Assembly: GCA_900114885.1 (NCBI GenBank) | Contig: FOUN01000004.1 | Coordinates: 1-64,000 of the forward strand | From: Psychrobacillus psychrodurans | Lineage (GTDB): Bacteria > Bacillota > Bacilli > Bacillales_A > Planococcaceae | DNA: 64,000 nucleotides | Direction of reading: 5' to 3' | Shown here: positions 1 through 9,755 of the stretch, in pieces | Position numbering within the stretch: the first letter of the stretch is position 1 | Layout: the number at the start of each line of letters is the position of its first letter | Made by a program: the position numbers and the translations under genes | Notes under the pieces: generated by a model | Databases searched by the model: none | What the model saw: the letters and a program-made list of their open reading frames with translations, nothing else | Told to the model about the DNA's origin: nothing

Positions 1-96
1 ATCAGAAGAAGCAAGCTTCTTCATCATTCGCTCGACTTGCATGTATTAGGCATGCCGCCAGCGTTCGTCCTGAGCCAGGATCAAACTCTCCATAAT
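1..96 (-). rRNA. 16S ribosomal RNA, 5' end only (partial)
   Basis: The complement of about 61-93 reads as the universal 16S 5' sequence (AGAGTTTGATCCTGGCTCAG then GACGAACGCTGGCGGC). The gene runs leftwards and leaves the window at base 1, so only about 96 bases are present. The exact mature 5' end is estimated to within a few bases. Confidence 0.97.
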
Positions 97-391
97 AGTT
101 GGCTTTCGATATGCGGCGCATTTCTTCGTCAACTTCGTTCGTTCAGTCGGTCACGTACGTTAGTACGCTCCCTCTTTCACTCACTTGTTTCCTTGAACTA
201 CTTGCATCTCGAAACCCAACAAATAGAACTAGTTTAAAAGCTCATTTTGTTTTGCTGGCATCATCATTAAATGATGTCAAAATTGTTTTGCTATCATACT
301 AACTAAGTTAGTTGATAAGCTGTATGTCTTAACGTTTTGCATGTTCAGTTTTCAATGTTCATATTGTTCAAGTCGTTTTGGCGACTTTATT
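97..391 (-). other. rRNA operon leader
   Basis: Transcribed leader between the promoter at 392-420 and the 16S gene. The complement around 340-360 reads GAACATTGAAAACTGAACA, resembling the boxA-like leader motif (TTTGAAAACTGAAC) common before Bacillales 16S genes. Short open frames here are not credible genes. From 421 to 890 I see only AT-rich sequence without a recognisable gene. Confidence 0.6.
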
Positions 392-420
392 AGTATAACT
401 TATTTCAGATTTGATGTCAA
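392..420 (-). promoter_or_regulatory. rRNA operon sigma-A promoter
   Basis: On the minus strand TTGACA (420-415) and TATACT (397-392) are separated by exactly 17 bp, pointing at the 16S gene. This is a near-consensus housekeeping promoter at a typical rrn distance. Further upstream promoters (P1) may exist but none was as clear. Confidence 0.75.
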
Positions 421-890
421 ACATTTTTTTGAAGTTTTTCAAGTTGTTTGTATCTCGTTCCGAAGGACAAGTATTAATATACATCGTATAGAAATAAAAA
501 GCAACCCTTTTTATAAAAAAACCTTAAATAACTTATAAACTATTGCACTCCTGCCCCTCTACATATATCAAAACTAGATTACTCATTGTAATTAATTACG
601 GGTTTTTCCCTACTTATAGCTCTTCTATAACTTGTCTAACTAAAATATGAATATATTCTATACTTTAATAAATATTAGTTTGAGTAATAGAAAACTCCTG
701 AATCAATAAAATGAATTGAGGGCTGAATCATATACCGAAGAACTACAGCGCTTTATTTTAACTCATTCTATACTTATAATAAAGAAACAAGAAATCTACC
801 AATATATCCTTTCCAAAATAATAGCAGTTAATAGTAGAAAGTACATAAAAATCCTCAAACTCTATAATGAAATCAAGGGGGGAATTATTG

Positions 891-1610
891 ATGGAATGGC
901 TAAACCACCTTAGTAATTATAATGAAATTATATTTAAATTAATTTTTGCTGCATTATTAAGTTTAATCATTGGTATAGAGAGGGAACTAAAAAAGAAACC
1001 GATTGGTTTAAAGACGAGTATAGTAATCGCTACATTTAGCTGTCTTCTAACCTACATATCCATTGAAGCAGCTTATAAAGCCATTCCCAATGACACAATA
1101 AATATTACGATGGATCCTTTGCGTTTAGCAGCACAAATAGTAAGTGGTATAGGTTTTCTCGGAGCAGGGGTTATATTGCGCAAAGGCAATGATAGTATAA
1201 CTGGCTTAACTACTGCCGCAATGATATGGGGAGCCGGGGGAATTGGAATAGCTGTTGGTGCAGGATTTTATGTTGAATCGGCTATTAGTGTAATTATTGT
1301 AATAGTGGGTATTGAATTGATACCACCCCTTCTTACTAAAATTGGTCCAAAACGATTAAGATCGAAGGAGTTATCACTAACAGTTTTAGTAGGAAATCCA
1401 GAAAGTATTACTAAAGTATATGACTTTTTGCAAGGAAGCGGTGTTTATATAGAAAGCATCCGCATTAAAGACGTTACTTTAGACAATAATACTGTTAAAC
1501 ATGAAATGGATATGCGATTGTCCATAATTACTAATAAAAATACGGCTGAATTCTACGCAACAATAAAAAAACAAAAATTTATTGAAACGGTAGACGTAGA
1601 ATCGATTTAA
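891..1610 (+). CDS. MgtC/SapB-family inner membrane protein
   Basis: 239 residues from the ATG at 891, chosen because a strong ribosome-binding site (AAGGGGGG) lies just upstream; an earlier in-frame start at 867 has none. The N-terminal part holds the hydrophobic MgtC/SapB region with the family's GIERELKKKP and SGIGFLGAGVILR-type motifs, in about five membrane segments. Residues from about 160 form a soluble C-terminal domain with an ACT-like look. MgtC proteins are linked to growth at low Mg2+ and to control of ATP synthase in pathogens; the role in soil bacilli is unclear. It is followed 13 bp later by a cation-efflux gene, probably in one transcript. No M-box Mg2+ riboswitch was recognised upstream. 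Confidence 0.88.
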   Translation: MEWLNHLSNYNEIIFKLIFAALLSLIIGIERELKKKPIGLKTSIVIATFSCLLTYISIEAAYKAIPNDTINITMDPLRLAAQIVSGIGFLGAGVILRKGNDSITGLTTAAMIWGAGGIGIAVGAGFYVESAISVIIVIVGIELIPPLLTKIGPKRLRSKELSLTVLVGNPESITKVYDFLQGSGVYIESIRIKDVTLDNNTVKHEMDMRLSIITNKNTAEFYATIKKQKFIETVDVESI

Positions 1611-1623
1611 AAGGAGCTATCAT

Positions 1624-2613
1624 ATGGGAGAATTATTCAAGTTATTAAAAGATGGGAACAAGCCTTCTTTATTAGCAGCAATTGTAAATACTATTATTGC
1701 TTTATTAAAAGGTGGGGCATTTTTCTTTACTGGAAATGTAGCAATGTTTGCGGAAATGATGCACTCCATTGGAGATGCAGCAAACCAATTCTTTGTTTAC
1801 ATCGGTTCATCATTGTCTAAAAAAGCACCCACGCCAAGATTTCCAAATGGTTTTGGACGTTTAGTAAACCTAGTTTGTTTAGGCGCTGTAATTATTGTTG
1901 GAATATTATCTTATGAGACTATTATTGAGGGTTGGCATCATATTCAACATCCAACCGAATCTACAGGTGTAGCAATAACCCTCAGCGTACTTGCAATTGC
2001 CATTGTGTTAGAGTTTGTAGTTCTTTACAAAGCAGGGAAAGAAATATTGCACGAAGTAGGTGTAAAAGGTACACTCCTTTCGCCACTAACAACAAGTTTT
2101 GCTAACTTAAGCAGAGCTAAACCTGCAACAAAGCTTGTTTTTATGGAGGATTTAGTTGCAACATCAGGAGGTATCTTAGCATTTGTGGCTGTGCTAATTT
2201 CCCACTTCACTGGATTCTTACAAGCAGAAGGTATTGCATCTATTATGATCGGTATAATGATGTTCTATGTAGTAGGAAAAGTATTCCTAGATAACGCTAG
2301 AGGTGCACTAGGGGAAACCGATGAGCAAATGCTTGTTCATATTGCTCATATAGTATCTGAAAATGAACATGTAAAAGATATACAAAAGCTTGAGGTTATT
2401 AAAGAAGGTGAATATCTCCATGTTGAAATAATTATAGAGATAGATCCTAAATATACATTTGCAGAGGTAGACGATATTAGCGACACTATAAAAGAATTGA
2501 TATTAACTCAACAAGGAGTAACGGATATTACAATCTCATTTGATGAGGACGATGGAATCAGAACATGGACTCAACATAAGGATGAACGTACTGTTTTAAA
2601 AACACGTGATTAA
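1624..2613 (+). CDS. Cation diffusion facilitator (CDF) family transporter
   Basis: 329 residues, ATG at 1624 with AAAGGAGCT upstream. The first about 220 residues show the CDF fold: a membrane segment with an acidic/His motif (MFAEMMHSIGDAANQ), later segments, and the second conserved set near LVFMEDLVATSGG. A soluble cytoplasmic domain follows (about 230-310). The family exports divalent metals such as Zn2+, Mn2+, Co2+ or Fe2+ in exchange for protons. HSIGD..N in TM2 and MEDLVA in TM5 replace the usual HxxxD pair of zinc exporters, so substrate cannot be assigned; this subgroup is often annotated only as a cation transporter. It ends at a strong hairpin. Confidence 0.9.
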   Translation: MGELFKLLKDGNKPSLLAAIVNTIIALLKGGAFFFTGNVAMFAEMMHSIGDAANQFFVYIGSSLSKKAPTPRFPNGFGRLVNLVCLGAVIIVGILSYETIIEGWHHIQHPTESTGVAITLSVLAIAIVLEFVVLYKAGKEILHEVGVKGTLLSPLTTSFANLSRAKPATKLVFMEDLVATSGGILAFVAVLISHFTGFLQAEGIASIMIGIMMFYVVGKVFLDNARGALGETDEQMLVHIAHIVSENEHVKDIQKLEVIKEGEYLHVEIIIEIDPKYTFAEVDDISDTIKELILTQQGVTDITISFDEDDGIRTWTQHKDERTVLKTRD

Positions 2614-2642
2614 AGTTTGGAGAGCATTTACAAATAGTAACA

Positions 2643-2675
2643 AAAAACCACATGACGAGTTGTCATGTGGTTTTT
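2643..2675. terminator. Bidirectional intrinsic terminator
   Basis: A perfect 14-bp stem (AAAAACCACATGAC / GTCATGTGGTTTTT) with a 5-base loop and A/T tracts on both sides lies between convergent genes and can serve both. Confidence 0.9.
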
Positions 2676-2687
2676 GGATTCATACTT

Positions 2688-3851
2688 TTAAAGACAAGCT
2701 GTTAAAATTGTTTTAGTGTCTTCTGCATTAAGCTTTTGGAAATTACCATACTCACCATAAACCATTGCTTTTTCAACCATAAGGTCAATTTTGCTATCAT
2801 CTATATTATAATCAGCTAATGTAGATGGCGCGTTTAAAGAATTCCAAAATTCCTCTAAGCGATCGATTCCTTCAAATGCTACTTCTTCTACAGATTTACC
2901 TTCAGGATTCACTTTAAAAACATTTGTTGCAAGCTTAGCAAAACGTTGTGGATTTACTTTTACGTTATGACGCATCCATCTAGGAAAAACGATAGCCAAT
3001 CCACCGCCATGTGGAATATCATAAACAGCTGAGATTGCATGTTCTAGATTATGACTTGCCCAGTCACCGTTATAACCCATTTGCAAGAAGCCATTTAAAC
3101 CTATTGTGCCTGCAAATAATATAGTTTCCCTATACTCATAGTTTGTAAGGTCATTGATAAGTTTTGGCCCTACTTCTATAACTGAACGTAGAGTTCCTTC
3201 TATCATTTCGTCTTGAACAGGAGTATTTGTTGCGTTGTTGTAGTATTGCTCAAACATATGGGACATCATATCTACTATTCCGTAAACTGTTTGATCAAGA
3301 GGAACTGTGAACGTGTTTACAGGATCTAAAATAGAAAATTTAGGATAAACTAAAGGGCTTCCCCAGCCATACTTTTCTAATGTATCTTCATTAGTAATAA
3401 CAGACCCAGAATTCATCTCTGAACCAGTTGCTGCAAGAGTTAATATTGTACCAAAAGGCAGTGCTTCTTGTGGAATCGCTTTGCGTGTAACAAAATCCCA
3501 AGGATCTCCGTCATATTTAGCCGCAGCAGCAATAAGCTTAGTACAATCTATCACTGAGCCCCCACCAACTGCGAGTATTACATCAATACCTTCCTTTTTA
3601 CAAATATCAGCACCCCGTTTTGCAGTTGCCAATCTAGGATTTGGTTCCACACCCGCTAATTCAAATATTTCCATACCTGCTTCTTTTAATTCGACCATTA
3701 CCTGGTCGTATAATCCATTTTTCTTTATACTACCTCCACCGTAAACAACAAGAACTTTCTTTCCGTAGGGAGATAACTCCACTTTAAGCTTGCTTATTTG
3801 ATTTTTACCAAAAATCAATTTCACAGGGTTATAAAATGAAAAAGCGTTCAT
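2688..3851 (-). CDS. yugJ: Iron-containing (group III) alcohol dehydrogenase, YugJ/butanol dehydrogenase type
   Basis: 387 residues, the usual size of NAD(P)H-dependent butanol dehydrogenases. The N-terminal half has a Rossmann-like dinucleotide site ([10 protein letters not shown]). The C-terminal half has the metal-binding signature: DMMSHMFEQ, then [22 protein letters not shown], supplying the Asp/His ligands. It reduces aldehydes to alcohols, or the reverse, in the cytosol. It is last in a leftward run after rocA, rocD and glutamate dehydrogenase, but a terminator at 3887-3914 separates it from the latter, so it is probably read from its own promoter or by readthrough. YugJ and YugK are close paralogues; the choice of symbol rests on the yugI/yugE neighbourhood. 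Confidence 0.85.
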   Translation of the reverse strand: MNAFSFYNPVKLIFGKNQISKLKVELSPYGKKVLVVYGGGSIKKNGLYDQVMVELKEAGMEIFELAGVEPNPRLATAKRGADICKKEGIDVILAVGGGSVIDCTKLIAAAAKYDGDPWDFVTRKAIPQEALPFGTILTLAATGSEMNSGSVITNEDTLEKYGWGSPLVYPKFSILDPVNTFTVPLDQTVYGIVDMMSHMFEQYYNNATNTPVQDEMIEGTLRSVIEVGPKLINDLTNYEYRETILFAGTIGLNGFLQMGYNGDWASHNLEHAISAVYDIPHGGGLAIVFPRWMRHNVKVNPQRFAKLATNVFKVNPEGKSVEEVAFEGIDRLEEFWNSLNAPSTLADYNIDDSKIDLMVEKAMVYGEYGNFQKLNAEDTKTILTACL

Positions 3852-3886
3852 CTAACATCCTCCTTTTTCCATACTTTCTTAATAAT

Positions 3887-3914
3887 AAAAAAACCGCTTG
3901 TAAAATACAAGCGG
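3887..3914 (-). terminator. Intrinsic terminator after glutamate dehydrogenase
   Basis: Stem CCGCTTGT/ACAAGCGG (3894-3914) followed on the minus strand by seven T residues (3893-3887), 19 bp after the stop codon. Confidence 0.85.
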
Positions 3915-3932
3915 ATCACCTTACTATTATGT

Positions 3933-5177
3933 TTAAACCCAACCACGGAAACGGGATGCTTCTGCAGTTTTACGTACTCCAACCATATAAGCAGCTAAAC
4001 GCATATCAATATTACGAGTCGTTGCAACTTCGTAAATGTTTTGGAATGCTTCAACCATTTTCTTTACTAGTTTTTCGTCTACTTCATCTTCAGTCCAGTA
4101 GTAACCTTGGTTATTCTGAACCCACTCAAAGTAAGAAACAGTTACTCCACCAGCACTAGCTAAAACGTCAGGGACTAATAGAATTCCTCTATCATAAAGA
4201 ATTTTAGTACCTTCAGTTGTAGTTGGCCCATTTGCTGCCTCTACTACGATATTAGCTTTAATATTATGAGCGTTCTCTGCAGTAATTTGGTTTTCAATAG
4301 CAGCAGGAACTAAAATATCACAATCTAATTCTAATAACTCTTGGTTAGAAATCGTATTTTCAAACAGAGTTGTTACGGTTCCAAAGCTATCACGACGATC
4401 TAATAGATAGTCAATGTCTAAACCATTTGGATCATGTAAAGCTCCGTATGCATCAGAAATAGCAATTACCTTTGCACCTTGATCACTCAAAAACTTAGCT
4501 AGGAAGCTACCTGCATTACCAAAACCTTGGATTACAACACGTGCACCTTGCATGTCAATGTTGCGTCTTTTCGCTGCTTCATTGATAACAATAGTAACAC
4601 CCTGAGCAGTTGCACGGTCACGACCTTGCGAACCACCAAGTACAAGTGGTTTCCCAGTGATGAAGCCAGGTGAATTGAATTGGTCCATACGGCTATATTC
4701 ATCCATCATCCATGCCATGATTTGAGCATTTGTAAATACGTCTGGAGCAGGGATATCTTTTGTCGGTCCAACGATTTGTCCAACTGCACGTACATATCCA
4801 CGGCTTAGACGTTCGATTTCTCCCATTGACATCTCACGTGGATCACAAACAACTCCACCTTTACCTCCACCATAAGGAAGATCAACAATACCAGCTTTTA
4901 AAGTCATCCACATAGATAGGGCTTTCATTTCATCTGGTGTTACACCCGGATGAAAACGAACTCCTCCTTTTGTAGGTCCAACAGCATCATTATGTTGTGA
5001 ACGGTATCCAGTAAATACTTTCACTGTGTTGTCATCCATACGTACAGGAATTCGAACTTCTAACATACGTAGTGGTTCTTTTAATAAGTCATACATTGCT
5101 TCGTCATAACCAAGTTTGTTCAGAGCCTCTTTAATGACAGCCTGGGTTGATGTGAACAGGTTTAAATTTTCAGCCAT
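3933..5177 (-). CDS. NAD-dependent glutamate dehydrogenase (RocG/GudB type)
   Basis: 414 residues from MAENLNLF; an upstream in-frame ATG at 5231 would add a basic 18-residue tail and lacks support, while AAGAGGCG precedes the chosen start. Glu/Leu/Phe/Val dehydrogenase motifs are clear: GPTKGGVRFHPGV and PYGGGKGGV (catalytic Lys region), then the nucleotide-binding GFGNAG at about residue 225. The enzyme oxidatively deaminates glutamate to 2-oxoglutarate and ammonia in the cytosol. Following rocA and rocD it completes arginine/ornithine breakdown, so a catabolic RocG-like role is likely. B. subtilis has two such enzymes (RocG, GudB) and sequence reading alone does not decide between them. 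Confidence 0.93.
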   Translation of the reverse strand: MAENLNLFTSTQAVIKEALNKLGYDEAMYDLLKEPLRMLEVRIPVRMDDNTVKVFTGYRSQHNDAVGPTKGGVRFHPGVTPDEMKALSMWMTLKAGIVDLPYGGGKGGVVCDPREMSMGEIERLSRGYVRAVGQIVGPTKDIPAPDVFTNAQIMAWMMDEYSRMDQFNSPGFITGKPLVLGGSQGRDRATAQGVTIVINEAAKRRNIDMQGARVVIQGFGNAGSFLAKFLSDQGAKVIAISDAYGALHDPNGLDIDYLLDRRDSFGTVTTLFENTISNQELLELDCDILVPAAIENQITAENAHNIKANIVVEAANGPTTTEGTKILYDRGILLVPDVLASAGGVTVSYFEWVQNNQGYYWTEDEVDEKLVKKMVEAFQNIYEVATTRNIDMRLAAYMVGVRKTAEASRFRGWV

Positions 5178-5259
5178 TTTAATTTTTCGCCTCTTTAATT
5201 TAATATTATTTCTTCGGAATAATTGTAACATAGAATTGTTGAAATTTGTCTAAGAATTA

Positions 5260-6453
5260 TTATTTATTGAATACTTTTTGAATTCTTTCGATAGCCCAAT
5301 CTAACTCTTCTTTTGAAATGATTAGAGGTGGAGCAAAACGAATTACTGTATCATGAGTTTCTTTACATAATAATCCTAGTTCTTTTAACTCCTCACAGAA
5401 TGAACGTGCTTCAACTGTTAATTCCATTCCGATAAATAAACCGCGACCACGAACGTCTTTAATAGAAGGATGTTTAATATCTCTCAATGCATCCATAAAA
5501 TAATTACCTAATTCAAGAGAACGATCAGCTAATTTTTCATCCACTAGGACATCTAAAGCTGCTAAAGAAACAGCGCATGCCATAGGGTTACCACCAAATG
5601 TAGATCCATGAGAGCCAGGGTTAAATACACTTAAAATTTCTTTATTTGCAACGATACATGAGATTGGGAATACTCCACCACCTAATGCTTTTCCTAAAAT
5701 ATACATGTCTGGGTCTACTTCTTCCCACTCACATGCAAACATTTTACCAGTACGGCATAAACCAGCTTGGATTTCGTCTGCGATAAATAACACATTATTC
5801 TCACGACATAATTCACGTGCAGCTTTCATGAAACCAGCAGGAGGAATAATAATTCCAGCTTCCCCTTGAATCGGTTCGATTAAGAAAGCAGCTGTATTTG
5901 GTGTAATTGCAGCTTTTAATGCTTCTAAATCACCGTACGGAATTAATTTAATACCAGGAAGCAATGGTCCGAATCCTCGTTTGTACTCAGGGTCAGACGA
6001 AAGTGAAACTGCTCCCATAGTACGGCCGTGGAAGTTTCCATTACAAGCAATTACTTCTGCTTGGTCAGCTTCAACGCCTTTAACATCATATGCCCATCTA
6101 CGAGCTGCTTTAAATGCAGTTTCAACTGCTTCTGCACCAGTATTCATTGGTAATACCATATCTTTTCCTGTTAACTCACTAACTTTTTCATACCAAGGAC
6201 CTAATTGATCATTGTGGAAGGCACGAGAAGTTAAAGTTACACGATCAGCTTGGTCTTTTAACGCTTGAATAATTTTTGGATGGCGATGCCCTTGGTTTAC
6301 TGCCGAATATGCTGATAGCATATCCATGTATTTGTTGCCTTCAGGATCTTTTACCCAAACCCCTTCAGCTTCTGATACTACGATTGGAAGTGGGTTATAG
6401 TTGTTTGCACCAAATTTGTTCGTTTGCTCAATCACTTGTGATGAAATAGTCAT
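5260..6453 (-). CDS. rocD: Ornithine aminotransferase RocD
   Basis: 397 residues. A class-III PLP-dependent aminotransferase with [17 protein letters not shown] (phosphate-binding region), [16 protein letters not shown] (Asp contacting the PLP ring) and [13 protein letters not shown] carrying the Schiff-base lysine. It converts ornithine plus 2-oxoglutarate to glutamate-5-semialdehyde and glutamate. Its product is the substrate of RocA, encoded immediately upstream, and glutamate feeds the dehydrogenase encoded downstream. Spacing of 63 bp to rocA contains a hairpin that may set relative expression. Confidence 0.95.
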   Translation of the reverse strand: MTISSQVIEQTNKFGANNYNPLPIVVSEAEGVWVKDPEGNKYMDMLSAYSAVNQGHRHPKIIQALKDQADRVTLTSRAFHNDQLGPWYEKVSELTGKDMVLPMNTGAEAVETAFKAARRWAYDVKGVEADQAEVIACNGNFHGRTMGAVSLSSDPEYKRGFGPLLPGIKLIPYGDLEALKAAITPNTAAFLIEPIQGEAGIIIPPAGFMKAARELCRENNVLFIADEIQAGLCRTGKMFACEWEEVDPDMYILGKALGGGVFPISCIVANKEILSVFNPGSHGSTFGGNPMACAVSLAALDVLVDEKLADRSLELGNYFMDALRDIKHPSIKDVRGRGLFIGMELTVEARSFCEELKELGLLCKETHDTVIRFAPPLIISKEELDWAIERIQKVFNK

Positions 6454-6481
6454 TCACTCATTACCCCTTTTATTTATAATG

Positions 6482-6509
6482 AAGGCAGACTTTAAATCAA
6501 GTCTGCCTT
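6482..6509 (-). terminator. Hairpin between rocA and rocD (attenuator or processing site)
   Basis: Perfect 11-bp stem AAGGCAGACTT/AAGTCTGCCTT, 6-base loop, immediately after the rocA stop. It has no T-run on either side, so it is more likely an RNA-stability or partial-termination element than a full terminator. Confidence 0.5.
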
Positions 6510-6516
6510 GAAAATC

Positions 6517-8061
6517 TTAAAGCATTTCAGATGTTGTTTTTGCTTGCATATGAAGTTGTACATAATCTGGTCCGCCAGCTTTTGAATCTGTACCAGACAT
6601 ATTGAATCCACCGAATGGTTGGTACCCAACAATAGCACCAGTACATCCACGGTTAAAGTATAAGTTACCAACATGGAAGTCTTCACGCGCTTTTTCTTGG
6701 TTTAAACGGTTGTTTGTAATAACAGCTCCTGTCAAACCATATTCAGTATTATTAGCAATTTCAAGCGCCTCATCGAAATCTTTTGCTTTAGAAATACCGA
6801 CAACTGGTCCGAATATTTCTTCTTGCATAATACGTGCTGTTGGAGATAGATCAGCAATTACAGTTGGTTGGATAAAGAATCCTTTAGAATCATCACCAGT
6901 ACCACCAGTAATCAGACGACCTTCTTCTTTACCAATTTCGATATAACTCATAATTTTTTTGAATGAAGCACCATCAATAACTGGACCAACGAAATGCTCA
7001 TCCTTATCAGGAATACCAACTGTTAAAGCGTTTGTTAATTCTTCTACACGGTTTAATACAGTATCGTAAACATCTTCTACGATTACTGCACGTGAACATG
7101 CAGAACATTTTTGACCACTGAATCCAAACGCGGATTTCACGATAGATTGGGCTGCTAATTCTAAATCAGCTTCTTTATCCACTATAATTGTATCTTTACC
7201 ACCCATTTCAAGAATAGAACGCTTAATCCAAATTTGCCCTGGAGCTAATTTAGAAGATTTTTCAACGATTCCAAGACCTACATCACGTGAACCAGTGAAA
7301 CTGATTAAACGCGTACGTGGGTGTTCTACCATGAAATCACCAATTTCAGCACCAGAACCTGGGATGAAGTTAACTACTCCTGGAAGCATACCCGCTTCTT
7401 CTAATACCTCTACAAATTTATAGGAAACAACTGGAGTTGTAGAAGCCGGCTTTAATAGTACAGTGTTACCTGCTACCATAGCAGCAACAGTAGTACCAGC
7501 CATGATTGCAAATGGGAAGTTCCAAGGTGAAATAACAACAGCAACACCTAGTGGAATATAGTTATATTGGTTATATTCGCCTGGACGACTTTCAACTGGT
7601 GCACCATTTTTTATACGTAACATCTCGCGACCATAATATTCTAAGAAGTCAATTCCTTCAGCAACTTCTACGTCAGCCTCGACCCAAGTTTTCCCTGCTT
7701 CTCTTGACAATAATGCGCTGAATTCAAATTTGCGGCGACGAATGATTGCTGCAGCTTTGAAAAGAACATCTGCACGTATTTCAGGTTTTACTTTTTTCCA
7801 AGTTTTGAATGTTTCATCTGCAATATCCATAGCTTTAGAAGCAATTTCTTTTGATGCTTTTGAAACAGCACCAACTAGTTCTTCTTTTTTTGCTGGATTA
7901 TAAGATTTTATTTTAGCTTCTGTAGTAATACGTTCCCCACCAACGATTAATGGAAAATCATTTCCTAGGTATGCATCAACTACTTTGTAGCCTTCTTGAA
8001 TTGCTTTTTTATTTTCTTCTTTTGAAAAATCTGTGAATGCTTCATGTTTGTAAGGTATCAA
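6517..8061 (-). CDS. rocA: 1-pyrroline-5-carboxylate dehydrogenase RocA
   Basis: 514 residues, matching the 515-residue B. subtilis enzyme. The start codon is TTG, preceded at good spacing by AAAGGAGGA. Aldehyde-dehydrogenase motifs: [12 protein letters not shown] (cofactor site), [18 protein letters not shown] (general-base Glu), [13 protein letters not shown] (catalytic Cys), and [10 protein letters not shown]. It oxidises glutamate-5-semialdehyde/P5C to glutamate with NAD+. First gene of the leftward roc cluster and divergent from the regulator gene at 8199; the 137-bp gap must hold the rocA promoter. No convincing sigma-54 (-24/-12) site could be found there: TTTTGC at 8136-8131 lacks a GG at the required distance. 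Confidence 0.95.
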   Translation of the reverse strand: MIPYKHEAFTDFSKEENKKAIQEGYKVVDAYLGNDFPLIVGGERITTEAKIKSYNPAKKEELVGAVSKASKEIASKAMDIADETFKTWKKVKPEIRADVLFKAAAIIRRRKFEFSALLSREAGKTWVEADVEVAEGIDFLEYYGREMLRIKNGAPVESRPGEYNQYNYIPLGVAVVISPWNFPFAIMAGTTVAAMVAGNTVLLKPASTTPVVSYKFVEVLEEAGMLPGVVNFIPGSGAEIGDFMVEHPRTRLISFTGSRDVGLGIVEKSSKLAPGQIWIKRSILEMGGKDTIIVDKEADLELAAQSIVKSAFGFSGQKCSACSRAVIVEDVYDTVLNRVEELTNALTVGIPDKDEHFVGPVIDGASFKKIMSYIEIGKEEGRLITGGTGDDSKGFFIQPTVIADLSPTARIMQEEIFGPVVGISKAKDFDEALEIANNTEYGLTGAVITNNRLNQEKAREDFHVGNLYFNRGCTGAIVGYQPFGGFNMSGTDSKAGGPDYVQLHMQAKTTSEML

Positions 8062-8198
8062 ATGTATATCCTCCTTTAATTTGGGCGCAAAAAAAATTTG
8101 CAGTTTCTTTTAGTTTACATATATAATAATGCAAAAGATTGTTGCGTTTTTCAAGTAAAAAATTCTAAAATGTGAAATATTTTTTTGAGGTGAGCCAT

Positions 8199-9506
8199 TT
8201 GGACGAACAAATAAAAGATTTTCTGCCGTTTTATAAATTTGCAACTGAGCAAGTAGCAGTAGGCATTCACGCTGTCGACTTATCCGGCAAAACGATTATT
8301 TACAACGAAAAAATGAAAGAAATTGAAGGGCTAAATTTAACAGATGTTGTCGACCGTTCCATATTTGAACTATTCCAATTTGAACAACAAGAGAGTACAT
8401 TATTAAAAGTTTTACATAGTGGGGAACCAGTTTTACGTGCTAAACAGACCTACTGGAATCGAAATGGTCAGGAAATAACCACTATTAATGATACATACCC
8501 TATATGGCAAGATGAAAAACTTATAGGGGCAGTTGAATTTTCTCGTGATATAACTGCTTTAGAAAGACTAATTTATCAGCCTTTAAAACGATACAATGAG
8601 GCAATCACCCTTTCTAGCATTACTGCTGTTTCGACGGATATGCAGGAAGTATTAGAACGCTCGGTTAAAGCAGCACATGTAAGAATGCCAGTTCTCTTAG
8701 TTGGAGAAGCTGGTACTGGCAAGGATTTAATAGCTGAAGGTATTCACAATCAGCTTTCGCCTGTAAATAAACAGTTTATCTCTCTTTTTTGCCATAGCTC
8801 AGATAGTTTTTTAATAAACAAATTTCAAAAAGAGCTTTCTGATATCTCGCACTGTACAATATTTTGTGAAAGAATTGATTTATTATCCCTCGATTTACAA
8901 AATGAACTGTTGCAAATTCTTACTTCAAACGAAGCACGACAAAATTTATACATTGCAAGTATTGGCGATGATCCGGTAGATCTTATATCCACTAATAAGT
9001 TAAGCAAGGAATTATATTATTATTTCGCCCAGGTAACAATAAGCATTCCTCCTTTACGTAAACGAACTGAGGATATTTTACCCTTTACGTATGATTACTT
9101 TAATCGATATTTAAATCGCTATGGCTCCACTATTAATGAAATTGATGACGATGTTATCCAAGCTTTTTTAATGTATGAATGGCCAGGAAATCTAAAAGAA
9201 TTGGAATTACTTTTGGATGAAATAAGCTCAATGGTAACTACTGAGCAAATTTTAAAGTTTGATATGTTGCCTCTACACTTTAAGATGAAGGTTCAGGATT
9301 TTAACGAGACTCTAGGAAAAGCAGAGGATTTTGTTATTACTTCTGATAAGGAATTAGTTCCACTTGATGAGTATTTACGTTCTGCAGAAATGTATTATCT
9401 GCAAAAAGCTTTAGATAAATTCGATGGGAATATTACCAAAGCTGCCGAAGCCCTCGGAATGAGCAGACAAAATTTGCAATACAGGATACGTAAGATGAAG
9501 AAGTAA
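8199..9506 (+). CDS. RocR-like PAS/AAA+/Fis regulator with a degenerate sigma-54 activator domain
   Basis: 435 residues from the TTG at 8199, selected because GAGGTGAG sits 4-5 bases upstream; a GTG at 8172 lacks a site. Layout: PAS domain (about 10-120), AAA+ domain (about 150-360), Fis-type helix-turn-helix at the end (NITKAAEALGMSRQNLQYRIRK). It resembles RocR, which activates arginine-catabolism promoters with sigma-54, and is divergent from rocA. The AAA+ domain is unusual: Walker A is intact (GEAGTGKD), but the GAFTGA loop that contacts sigma-54 is missing altogether, Walker B reads TIFCERI instead of LFLDEI, and the arginine of the usual LYYRLN stretch is lost (LYYYFAQ). It probably cannot remodel sigma-54 polymerase. 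Domain identity is firm; mode of action is inference. Confidence 0.88.
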   Translation: MDEQIKDFLPFYKFATEQVAVGIHAVDLSGKTIIYNEKMKEIEGLNLTDVVDRSIFELFQFEQQESTLLKVLHSGEPVLRAKQTYWNRNGQEITTINDTYPIWQDEKLIGAVEFSRDITALERLIYQPLKRYNEAITLSSITAVSTDMQEVLERSVKAAHVRMPVLLVGEAGTGKDLIAEGIHNQLSPVNKQFISLFCHSSDSFLINKFQKELSDISHCTIFCERIDLLSLDLQNELLQILTSNEARQNLYIASIGDDPVDLISTNKLSKELYYYFAQVTISIPPLRKRTEDILPFTYDYFNRYLNRYGSTINEIDDDVIQAFLMYEWPGNLKELELLLDEISSMVTTEQILKFDMLPLHFKMKVQDFNETLGKAEDFVITSDKELVPLDEYLRSAEMYYLQKALDKFDGNITKAAEALGMSRQNLQYRIRKMKK

Positions 9507-9524
9507 GGCTTGGACTTTTTCAGG

Positions 9525-9555
9525 GTTGGTCGTGATTTGCTCTTACCGCTAACCC
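9525..9555 (+). repeat. Dispersed 3'-end repeat, short copy
   Basis: Contains GTTGGTCGTGA (9525-9535), shared with copies after patB, pbpD and the deacetylase gene. Here GGGTT...AACCC can pair as a small hairpin 18 bp after the regulator's stop codon. Confidence 0.5.
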
Positions 9556-9564
9556 AAATCTACG

Positions 9565-9690
9565 TTTACTTGCTTCCACTTGTTATTTACTTGCTCTCCA
9601 TTCTGGTTTACTTGCACTAATGGTTAAAATACTTGCTCTCTAACTTCTAATACTTGCTCATGAGTAGCATATACTTGCTAAACGGATAAA
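9565..9690. repeat. 21-bp periodic array 1 (core TTTACTTGCTC)
   Basis: The core ACTTGC begins at 9568, 9589, 9610, 9631, 9652 and 9673: six copies at exactly 21-bp steps. About eleven bases (TTTACTTGCTC, with AAT or TAT in later copies) are conserved and about ten vary freely between units. It lies between convergent genes (the RocR-like gene and yugI). Translations of both strands meet stop codons, so it is not coding. Confidence 0.85.
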
Positions 9691-9708
9691 TTCCCCAATT
9701 ATCTAAAA

Positions 9709-9755
9709 GCAAAAAAGGGTTTATACAGTGTTTTCATCACTGTATAAACCCTTTT
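9709..9755 (-). terminator. Intrinsic terminator after yugI
   Basis: An 18-bp perfect stem (9713-9730 with 9738-9755), loop TTTTCAT. On the minus strand it is followed by the U-rich complement of the A-run at 9711-9716; the yugI stop codon overlaps the stem. Confidence 0.9.

Noticed and set aside
8062-8198. Sigma-54 promoter before rocA
   Set aside because: TTTTGC at 8136-8131 and a second TTTTGC nearer rocA lack a GG at the fixed -24 distance; the best upstream match is two bases off phase and 3 of 6.
9565-9690. Heptapeptide-repeat gene (21 bp is seven codons; one minus-strand frame repeats Gln-Val every seven residues)
   Set aside because: The frame is broken by stop codons on both sides and inside; no start or ribosome-binding site.
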